Assembly (NCBI RefSeq): GCF_002105195.1
Contig: NZ_MUHU01000055.1
Coordinates: forward strand, 1-44,698
DNA from: Derxia lacustris
GTDB lineage: Bacteria; Pseudomonadota; Gammaproteobacteria; Burkholderiales; Burkholderiaceae_E
DNA length: 44,698 nt
Direction: 5' to 3'
Shown: positions 19,916 through 27,520 of the stretch, piece by piece
Layout of the letters: each line of letters begins with the position of its first letter
Position numbering within the stretch: position 1 is the first letter of the stretch
The notes under the pieces: generated by a model
Seen by the model: only the letters and a program-made list of their open reading frames with translations
Database searches by the model: none
Told to the model about the DNA's origin: nothing
Position numbers and translations under genes: made by a program

Positions 19916-22900
19916 ATGAGCATGTCACCAAATTTGCCGCTGCACCGCTCTCTGCGTAGCCAGCTCGAAGCCACCGTCAAGGCCGCCCGCGACGTCGCCG
20001 AGAGGGGTGCCCACGCCGCCCTCAGCCAACTCGCCGTCGGCGAAGCCAGTGCCCCCGGTTACCTGACCGACGACCTCAAAGCCCTGCGCCGCCGCCTGCG
20101 TGCCCACGGCCGCGCCTTGGGCGACAAGAAGGCCAGCGACGACACCCAGCCCCTGCAGCACCTGGTCTGGGAAGTGGCCTACGAGCACTGGCACCGCATG
20201 CTGTTCGCCCGCTTCCTGGCCGAGAACGGCCTGCTGCTGTGGGAGCCCAGCGCGGCCGTGTCGCTGGACGACTGCGAAGCCCTGGTGCAGGAGGCCGACC
20301 CGGCGATGAACCTGGGCGCCAAGACCAAGTGGGAGCTGGCCGGCAAGCTGGCCGCCCGCATGCTGCCGCAGGTGTTCAAGCCGCAGAGCCCGGTGTTCGA
20401 GCTGGCGTTCGCGCCGGAGCACCAGCGCGAGCTGGAGCGCCTGCTGGCCGCGCTGCCGCCAGAGGTGTTCAAGGCCAGCGACAGCCTGGGCTGGGTCTAT
20501 CAGTTCTGGCAGGCCAAGCGCAAGGATGAGGTCAACGCCTCGGAGGTGAAGATTGGCGCCGACGAGCTGCCCGCCGTCACCCAGCTCTTCACCGAGCCCT
20601 ACATGGTCGATTTCCTGCTCCACAACTCGCTGGGCGCCTGGTGGGTGACGCGCCATCCCGGCCAGACCTGCCCCGTGCCGCTGACCTACCTGCGCACGCT
20701 GGAAGACGGCACGCCGGCGGCCGGCACGTTCGAAGGCTGGCCGGACCGGCTGGAAGATTTCACGCTGCTCGACCCCTGCTGCGGCTCAGGCCACTTCCTG
20801 GTGGCGGCCTTCCTGCTACTGGTGCCCATGCGCATGGCGGCGGAGGGCCTGAGTGCGATGGACGCGGTGGACGCCGTGCTGGCTGACAACCTGCACGGCC
20901 TGGAGCTGGACGCTCGCTGTGTGGAAATCGCCGTATTCGCGCTGGCCCTGGCGGCCTGGCGTTTCCCGGATGAGAACGGCGACCCGCTGGGCGTGCGCTC
21001 CGCCATGCCCGCGCCGCAGGTGGCCTGCTGCGGCCTGAAGGTGGCTGCTAAGCCCGAGGACTGGATGGCCCTGGTGCCGGATGACGCACCGAACGCGGCT
21101 TACCTGCGGCAGGAACTGCGCCTGCTGCACGCCAGCTTCGCCCAGGCGCCGCTGCTGGGCAGCCTGCTAGACCCGGCGCGCAGCCTGAAGAACGACCTGG
21201 CCACGTCGAGCTTTGACACCCTGCGTGACCTGCTGGGACGTGCACTGGCCACCGAACGTCCGGCGATGCTGTTGGGGCAGGCCAGCGAGCTGCAGGACGA
21301 CAGCTGGGACTTGGCGCTTGCCGCCAAGGGGCTATTGGATGCGGCTAGGCGGCTGGGTGGGCGCTACCACCTGGTTGTGACCAACGTGCCCTACCTGGCG
21401 CGTGGGAAGCAGCACGACACGCTGAAGGACTACTGCGAGACGCACTACCCAGAGGCCAAGAACGACCTGGCCAACGTCTTCCTGGAGCGCTGCCTAGAAC
21501 TGAGCCGCGACCAGGGCGCAGGCGTGGTGCAAATCGTCATGCCGCAGAACTGGCTGTTCCTTCGAACCTACAGCGAGCATAGGCAGGCACTTATCAGCAA
21601 CAACCAATTTCAACTACTAGCAAGGTTAGGGCCGGGTGCATTTTCATCGATTAGCGGCGAAGTTGTTAAGGCAATCCTTCTTTCGGTTGCGCGGAATAAA
21701 GCAGGGGCGACACACCGCATTTCATTTTTGGACGCGAGCAACGTTTCTACGTTGACTGAAAAAGCTGCATTGCTGAAGCACACTGCTCTTGGCCGGCAAC
21801 TTCAGTCGGAGTCAATGCGTAGCCCTGATTCTCCGTTGGTCATGGGTCGAACAGCTTCGGCCGGTCGCATCGGGGATTTTGCTAGAAGCTTTGCAGGAAT
21901 TGATAGCGGTGATTCCATGCGATTTCGTCAGCTATTTTGGGAGCAATCGAAGCTAGGGGCTGGCTGGATTTATCAGCTTAGTTCGCCAGCGATAACTGCA
22001 TCCTTTTCTGGCCGAACGCAGATATTGTTTTTCGAGGACGGGAAGGGGGCTTTGGCGGCTTGTCCGGGAGGAAGCATTCGGAATGTTAGCCAATGGGGCC
22101 GAATGGGCGTCGCCGTGACTAGGATGAGTTCATTACCTGTGACGCTTTCATTAGGGGAAAGTTGGGACAGGAACTGCGCCTTACTGATTCCTTACAAAGA
22201 CGAAGTGTTGCTTCCGCTTTGGCGTTTTTGTAGCTCTGACGAATTTACACCGGCTGTGCGCCAAGTAAATCAGAAGCTGAGCGTTTCCGAAGCTGCATTC
22301 GAAGAGGTAGAGTTTGATTTTGATACTTGGGCAAATCGAGAGAATGAGCCAATAGATGCGCTGCCCAAGCCGTACTCCGACGACCCCACCCAATGGCTAT
22401 TCCACGGCCACCCGCAACCCGCCACTGACCCGCTGCAAGTCGCCGTCGCCCGCCTGGCCGGTTACCGCTGGCCAGCCGAGACCGATACGGCGATGGAGTT
22501 GGCCGACGAGGCGCGCACCTGGATTGCGCGCTGCGACAAACTGGCCGAGCACACCGACGACGACGGCATCGTCTGCCTGCCCTCGGTGCGTGGCGAGGCG
22601 CCCGCGTACGACCGCTTGCTCAAGCTGCTGATTGCCGCCTGGGAGACCGTGCAGCCCGGCAGCTGGAAACCCGCCGTGCTCGACAAGCTGCTGGCCGATG
22701 CCGACTGCGTCGGCAAGGGCCTGGACGTCTGGCTGCGCGAGAAGTTCTTCGAGCAGCACGCCAAGCGCTTCCACCACCGCCCCTTCATCTGGCACGTGTG
22801 GGACGGCCTGAAGGACGGCTTTGCCGCGTTGGTGAACTACCACCAGCTCGACCACAAGAAGCTGGAGCGCCTCATCCACACCTACCTGGGCGACTGGATA

Positions 22901-23296
22901 CGCCAGCAGGAGGCCGGCGTGCGCGACCGCATCGACGGCGCGCAGCAACGCCTGGCCGCAGCCCAGGACCTGAAGCGCCGACTGGAGCTCATCCTCGAAG
23001 GCGAGTCCGACGGCAAGACCGGCTACGACATCTTCGTGCGCTGGAAGCCGCTGGCCGAGCAGCCCATCGGCTGGAACCCCGACCTCAACGACGGCGTGCG
23101 TCTGAACATCCGCCCCTTGATGACCGCCGAGGTGCTGCGCCACAACAAGAAGCCCAAGCTCAACATCACCTGGGACAAGGACCGCGGCAAGGATGTGGAG
23201 AGTGCGCCGTGGTTCAAGGTGTTTGGCGGGGACCGCATCAATGACCATCATCTGACGGTCGCGGAGAAAATGGCTGCTAGAGGGCAGAAACCATGA
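19916..23296 (+). CDS. pglX: PglX, BREX type 1 adenine-specific DNA methyltransferase
   Basis: A 1126-residue N6-adenine methyltransferase that marks host DNA at a non-palindromic site and is essential for BREX exclusion. AdoMet-binding motif I is LLDPCCGSGHFLV (about residues 283-295). The catalytic motif IV reads NVPY (N490-Y493) in VVTNVPYLARGKQ, where NPPY is the common form. A low-GC segment (about 21580-22350, residues 555-811) occupies the expected target-recognition region; GC-rich sequence resumes sharply after it. The ATG at 19916 is preferred over an earlier in-frame start inside the preceding gene. The stop overlaps the AAA ATPase start (ATGA). Confidence 0.94.
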   Translation: MSMSPNLPLHRSLRSQLEATVKAARDVAERGAHAALSQLAVGEASAPGYLTDDLKALRRRLRAHGRALGDKKASDDTQPLQHLVWEVAYEHWHRMLFARFLAENGLLLWEPSAAVSLDDCEALVQEADPAMNLGAKTKWELAGKLAARMLPQVFKPQSPVFELAFAPEHQRELERLLAALPPEVFKASDSLGWVYQFWQAKRKDEVNASEVKIGADELPAVTQLFTEPYMVDFLLHNSLGAWWVTRHPGQTCPVPLTYLRTLEDGTPAAGTFEGWPDRLEDFTLLDPCCGSGHFLVAAFLLLVPMRMAAEGLSAMDAVDAVLADNLHGLELDARCVEIAVFALALAAWRFPDENGDPLGVRSAMPAPQVACCGLKVAAKPEDWMALVPDDAPNAAYLRQELRLLHASFAQAPLLGSLLDPARSLKNDLATSSFDTLRDLLGRALATERPAMLLGQASELQDDSWDLALAAKGLLDAARRLGGRYHLVVTNVPYLARGKQHDTLKDYCETHYPEAKNDLANVFLERCLELSRDQGAGVVQIVMPQNWLFLRTYSEHRQALISNNQFQLLARLGPGAFSSISGEVVKAILLSVARNKAGATHRISFLDASNVSTLTEKAALLKHTALGRQLQSESMRSPDSPLVMGRTASAGRIGDFARSFAGIDSGDSMRFRQLFWEQSKLGAGWIYQLSSPAITASFSGRTQILFFEDGKGALAACPGGSIRNVSQWGRMGVAVTRMSSLPVTLSLGESWDRNCALLIPYKDEVLLPLWRFCSSDEFTPAVRQVNQKLSVSEAAFEEVEFDFDTWANRENEPIDALPKPYSDDPTQWLFHGHPQPATDPLQVAVARLAGYRWPAETDTAMELADEARTWIARCDKLAEHTDDDGIVCLPSVRGEAPAYDRLLKLLIAAWETVQPGSWKPAVLDKLLADADCVGKGLDVWLREKFFEQHAKRFHHRPFIWHVWDGLKDGFAALVNYHQLDHKKLERLIHTYLGDWIRQQEAGVRDRIDGAQQRLAAAQDLKRRLELILEGESDGKTGYDIFVRWKPLAEQPIGWNPDLNDGVRLNIRPLMTAEVLRHNKKPKLNITWDKDRGKDVESAPWFKVFGGDRINDHHLTVAEKMAARGQKP

Positions 23297-24552
23297 ACGT
23301 CACGCGCTTGCAGCTGTGGAACTTCCGGGGCGTTGAGCACCTGGAGCTCGATTTCACCGAGCGGACCACGGCTCTTGTCGGCGTCAACGGCGTTGGCAAG
23401 TCCACGGTGCTGGACGCCCTGGCGATTGCCTTGTCACAGCTGATTTGGCGCATCAACGGGCACCCGCTGAAATCCAGGCCGATTGCACTGGACGACATCC
23501 GTCACGGCGCAGAGTTCGCGCGCATCGAGTTGACCGTGCGGTTGAGAGGCGGCGATGTGACCTGGGCCATCGTCACCAACCGCAGGAAGGTGACGCAGGG
23601 CGACCCGCTCAGAAAGAGCGACCTCAATGCGCTGAATGAGGCAGTGCGGCTGCTGGACGTCGAATGGGAGCATGTGGAAACCGACCGGCAGGCCCCGTAC
23701 AACCTGCCGCTGGCCGTCTACTACGACGTCAACCGTGCTGTGCTCGACATCCCGATGCGGGTGCGAGAACAACTCCAGAACAACCCCTACGAAATCTACC
23801 AAGACGCGCTTGACCACGGAGGCGCCGACTTCCGGCGGTTCTTCATCTGGTTTCGCAACCGTGAGGACTACGAGAACGAACAGCGACGGGACCATGTCCA
23901 GTTCAGGGACCAGGCGTTGGAAGCTGTTCGGACCGCAGTAGCCGCGTTCACGACCTTTCGCGAGTTGCGCATTCGACGCTCGCCCCTGCGCATGACGGTG
24001 AAGAAGGGGGCAGCTGAGCTGAACGTTGCCCAGCTGTCCGATGGCGAGCGGAACATGCTGGCCTTGGTAGGCGACTTGGCGCGTCGCCTCAGCGTGCTTA
24101 ACCCTGGCCTGACGAACCCCAATGAGGGTGCAGGCGTAGTGCTCATCGACGAGATTGACCTGCACCTACATCCCCGCTGGCAGCGAGAAGTGGTTGGCAG
24201 CCTGGAGGCGACGTTTCCGCATTGCCAATTTGTCCTAACGACGCACTCGCCGCAGGTGGTGGGCGAGTTGCAGCCGGCATCCGTTGTGCTGCTTCGCGAT
24301 GGACAGTTGGTCGGGCATCCGCAAGCCAGCTATGGATTGACCTCTGGCCAGGTGCTGGAGGAAGTCATGGACGGCTTGTCGCGCACGTCTGATGTGAAGG
24401 CGCGGCTGGACTCCATCTTCGCGAACCTGGAACGTGGGGCGCTGCTCAAGGCGCGGCAGCTGATTGCCGAATTGAAGCAGGAAGCGCCCAGCGTCCCCGA
24501 ACTTGCTGGCGCCGAAGCGCTGCTGAGGCGCAAAGAGGTGCTGGGGCGATGA
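23293..24552 (+). CDS. PtuA-like AAA (ABC/SMC-type) ATPase
   Basis: A 419-residue ATPase of the AAA_21/PtuA type. Walker A GVNGVGKST at residues 30-38, an ABC-like signature LSDGER at 248-253, Walker B VVLIDEIDLHLHP from 282 and the H-loop TTHSP at 316-320 are all present. The region between Walker A and the signature is the helical insertion common to Septu, Gabija-like and OLD-like ATPases. It overlaps pglX and the HNH gene by 4 bp each. An AAA ATPase directly before a TIGR02646 HNH nuclease is the Septu (PtuA-PtuB) arrangement, also used as the effector of retron Ec78. It most likely senses infection and controls the nuclease. Confidence 0.88.
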   Translation: MNVTRLQLWNFRGVEHLELDFTERTTALVGVNGVGKSTVLDALAIALSQLIWRINGHPLKSRPIALDDIRHGAEFARIELTVRLRGGDVTWAIVTNRRKVTQGDPLRKSDLNALNEAVRLLDVEWEHVETDRQAPYNLPLAVYYDVNRAVLDIPMRVREQLQNNPYEIYQDALDHGGADFRRFFIWFRNREDYENEQRRDHVQFRDQALEAVRTAVAAFTTFRELRIRRSPLRMTVKKGAAELNVAQLSDGERNMLALVGDLARRLSVLNPGLTNPNEGAGVVLIDEIDLHLHPRWQREVVGSLEATFPHCQFVLTTHSPQVVGELQPASVVLLRDGQLVGHPQASYGLTSGQVLEEVMDGLSRTSDVKARLDSIFANLERGALLKARQLIAELKQEAPSVPELAGAEALLRRKEVLGR

Positions 24553-25193
24553 GGCACTTCGTGAAAGGCGCTGCACCGGCAAGTTTTGATGACTGGAAGG
24601 CTGGGGCCAACGACGCTTGGCAGCCCAGCTACGGTGGTTTGCAGAACCCACAGAAGCGGCACTTGCATCAGGCGCTGCTGGATGAACAAGGCAAGCTGTG
24701 CTGCTACTGCGGGCGTGCCGTCACCCTGGCCGACAGCCACATCGAGCACTTCCGGCCGCAAGAGCAGCGTGGCGACCTGGCGCTCGACTTCCAGAACCTG
24801 TTTGCCTCCTGCATTCGCGAGACCAAGCCTGGGGCTCCCTTGCATTGCGGGCATGCCAAAGGGCATGACTTCAACGAGACGCTGCATGTCTCGCCGCTGG
24901 ACCCGACGTGTGAACACCGTTTCACGTACACGCTTGACGGCGCCATCCTGCCAAGAGATGCCGGTGCCACCTACATGGTGAGCTTGCTGAAGCTTGACAT
25001 CGAGTTCTTGCGCCACCGCCGTGGCGAGGCACTTGCCAGCGTGTTCGATGCGGCGTTCATCGCGTCGGTCACCGATGACGAACTGCGGCAGTTGGCGCAG
25101 GCGTACCGAGGGCCGGATTCAACCGGCACTCCCGCCAGCTTCGGGCACGTGCTGGCTCGTTTCGCGGAACAGATGCTCGAAGGTGCTGCATGA
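24549..25193 (+). CDS. PtuB-like HNH endonuclease (TIGR02646 type)
   Basis: A 214-residue HNH nuclease. The N-terminal KGAAPASFDDW matches the TIGR02646/PtuB opening; the core shows CYCG (C52, C54 in CCYC), SHIEHFRP (H64, H67), the Asn of FQNLFASC and a later CGHAKG, then VSPLDPTCEHRF. These form the beta-beta-alpha metal fold that cuts DNA. In Septu and in retron Ec78 this protein is the effector paired with PtuA. Here it sits between the ATPase and pglZ, overlapping both by 4 bp. No reverse transcriptase or retron RNA was found nearby, so it is Septu-like, not retron-like. Confidence 0.88.
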   Translation: MRHFVKGAAPASFDDWKAGANDAWQPSYGGLQNPQKRHLHQALLDEQGKLCCYCGRAVTLADSHIEHFRPQEQRGDLALDFQNLFASCIRETKPGAPLHCGHAKGHDFNETLHVSPLDPTCEHRFTYTLDGAILPRDAGATYMVSLLKLDIEFLRHRRGEALASVFDAAFIASVTDDELRQLAQAYRGPDSTGTPASFGHVLARFAEQMLEGAA

Positions 25194-27520
25194 CGATGAC
25201 AGTTCTGTCCCGTCTGGCCGAGCTACTGACCAAGGCCGCCGACGGCAACTCCCACACGGCCGCTCCGACGGCAGCGGTGCTTTGGCCCGACAAAGACCGT
25301 CAATGGGAGCCGGCCATCGGCCGAATGCGGCAGGTGATGCCCAACCTGCTGACACTTGGAAGCTACGACGTTGAGAGCCGCTCCGGTCCGTCCATTTGGC
25401 TGAAGTGCGCGATGGCTGGGCTCGTGCCTGAGGTGCCAATCAACGGCGTGCCGGTCCTCTACCTGCCTGGTGTCAGCCGGGCAGAGCTGCGTGCCATCGA
25501 GAGCTGCCCGAGAGACTTGCAGCCGCTGGCTGAACTGCAATACCGCGGCGTCTTCTGGAGCCAGGCCAACGCGAAGGACTGGACCGTGAGCGCCTTGCTA
25601 TCTTCAAATAACGGCGGTCTCGGCCTGGATGTTGCGCAAGACAAAGCAACGCTGGAAGCGCTTGGCCAAGCTCTGCAGGCGGGCGTGCTGTTGGAGCGGC
25701 CTGTCGTCGAGTTCCAAGGACGGACCATCAACGCGGAGTGGCTGCTGAGCCTGCTGGCGCCCAACCCGACCCGAGACCTGCTGCAGTGGATGAACGCGCC
25801 CGACCCAGTGCGCCAGCAATGGGGCGATGTGCTCTGGGATGTGTTCACGAAACGCTGCAAGTTTGACTTTGGCTTTGACCCGGTAGCCGACGGGGTGCTG
25901 GTGGCGGCCGAGCGTCTGGCCAAGGGCGAAGGCAAGTGGGCCGCGGTTGCGGTGCTGTACCGCGACTCGTTCGCCAGCTTCCCAAACGTCTATCCGTTGC
26001 TGGCCAAGGTCCAGCCGCCGCAACTGGGGCTCTTCCCGGACGAGGAACAACTGGCCGGCTACCCGCAGGCCAACGAGGAAAGCGAAAACTCGCTGCGTTA
26101 TGCCTTAGCAGCCTGCGCGAACATGGACGCGGCCCAGGCGCGCGCAGCGGTCGTTGCCGCGGAGAAAGAACACGGGTTGCGCCGCAACTGGCTGTGGTCG
26201 CGCATGGGCCGGTCACCGCTGGCGGCCGCGCTGGAGCACCTAGCCGAAGTGGCCCAGCGAAGCTCAACCCTGCCCCTCGGGCAGACGCCAACGGAGCTGG
26301 CAGTCAACTATCAGCAATCGGGATGGCAAGTCGACCAGGCAGCACTGAAGGCGCTTGGCTGCGTCCACGCAAAGAGTGACGCTGAACCCGTTGGTGCAGC
26401 CCTGCGCGCGATGTACCTGCCCTGGCTGGAGGAATCCGCCAGAAGGCTCCAGGAGGCGGTTAAGGCCGCGGGGGGCTTGAAGGCATTGCCGGCTCAAGGC
26501 ACCGGAACTCTGACGGAGGGGACTTGCACGGTCTTCGTCGACGGCTTGCGTTATGACGTCGCCCGACTGCTGGAGCAGCGCCTTTCGTCGCTGGGCATCA
26601 CCAGCCTCGAAGCCGACTGGACCAGCATGCCCTCGGTCACGGCATCCGGAAAGGCGTGGTGCTCGCCGGTGGCCAGCCTCATCGTCGGCACGGCTGACGA
26701 TGTTGACTTCCAACCCAGAGTGACCGCCGACGGCAAGCCGCTCTCAGCCCACAACTTTCGGAAGCTGCTAGCCGAACAGGGTGTCGTGCCCCTAGAGAAG
26801 CACGAGACCGGGGACCCGCAGGGCCGGGCATGGACTGAAGCCGGCGACCTTGACCACTATGGGCACGAGCATGGCATCCGCTTGGCGCGGGACATGACGA
26901 CCCAGCTTGACCAGGTCGTCGAGCGCATCACCGAGCTGGCCGATGCCGGCTGGAAGCGCATCCGTGTCGTCACTGACCACGGTTGGCTGTTGGTTCCTGG
27001 TGGACTACCAAAGTCGGAGTTGGCGAAGCATCAGGCTGAGACGCGGTGGGGACGCTGCGCGGTGCTTAAGGACAGCGCTTACGGCACGCCGCTGACCTTC
27101 GGCTGGGACTGGTGCAAGGATGTACAGGTGGCCTATGCGCCTGGGGTGACTAACTTTGTGGCGGGCACGGACTACGCACACGGTGGTATTAGCTTGCAGG
27201 AGTGCCTAGTCCCCGTCCTGCAACTGGAATGCGCCAGTACGACGGTACCTGGCGCCGCCGTGACGATTCAGTCGGTCGCTTGGAAGGGTCTACGCTGCAC
27301 GGTCGTGGTGGCCGGTGCTTCGGCGGGCCAGCGGGTCGACATTCGCACCAAAGCGGCGTTGGCTTCCAGTTCGCTAGCGGCTAGCAAGCTGTTGGACGGC
27401 GGCAAAGCCAGTCTGGCAGTGGCGGATGATGAGCAGATGGGCGCAGCCGCCGTGGTCGTAGTACTGGGAACTGAAGGCGAAATTCTGCAGAAGCAGGCGA
27501 CCACGGTAGGAGAAAGGTGA
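25190..27520 (+). CDS. pglZ: PglZ, BREX alkaline phosphatase-superfamily protein
   Basis: A 776-residue PglZ, a core component of all BREX types. The metal-binding motifs of the alkaline phosphatase superfamily are visible: CTVFVDGLRYDVARLLEQRL (catalytic Asp region, near residue 450) and VVTDHGWLLVPGG. The WPDKDRQWEPAI opening and moderate length suggest the 'type B' PglZ found in some type 1 systems, though this is a judgement from pattern. PglZ has metal-dependent phosphodiesterase or nuclease-like activity in some systems; its in vivo role is unsettled. It overlaps the HNH gene and brxL by 4 bp. Confidence 0.93.
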   Translation: MTMTVLSRLAELLTKAADGNSHTAAPTAAVLWPDKDRQWEPAIGRMRQVMPNLLTLGSYDVESRSGPSIWLKCAMAGLVPEVPINGVPVLYLPGVSRAELRAIESCPRDLQPLAELQYRGVFWSQANAKDWTVSALLSSNNGGLGLDVAQDKATLEALGQALQAGVLLERPVVEFQGRTINAEWLLSLLAPNPTRDLLQWMNAPDPVRQQWGDVLWDVFTKRCKFDFGFDPVADGVLVAAERLAKGEGKWAAVAVLYRDSFASFPNVYPLLAKVQPPQLGLFPDEEQLAGYPQANEESENSLRYALAACANMDAAQARAAVVAAEKEHGLRRNWLWSRMGRSPLAAALEHLAEVAQRSSTLPLGQTPTELAVNYQQSGWQVDQAALKALGCVHAKSDAEPVGAALRAMYLPWLEESARRLQEAVKAAGGLKALPAQGTGTLTEGTCTVFVDGLRYDVARLLEQRLSSLGITSLEADWTSMPSVTASGKAWCSPVASLIVGTADDVDFQPRVTADGKPLSAHNFRKLLAEQGVVPLEKHETGDPQGRAWTEAGDLDHYGHEHGIRLARDMTTQLDQVVERITELADAGWKRIRVVTDHGWLLVPGGLPKSELAKHQAETRWGRCAVLKDSAYGTPLTFGWDWCKDVQVAYAPGVTNFVAGTDYAHGGISLQECLVPVLQLECASTTVPGAAVTIQSVAWKGLRCTVVVAGASAGQRVDIRTKAALASSSLAASKLLDGGKASLAVADDEQMGAAAVVVVLGTEGEILQKQATTVGER

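Noticed and set aside
23293..25193. Retron of the Ec78 type (PtuA/PtuB effectors)
   Set aside because: No reverse transcriptase or msr-msd-like inverted structure lies nearby; the pair is bounded directly by pglX and pglZ.
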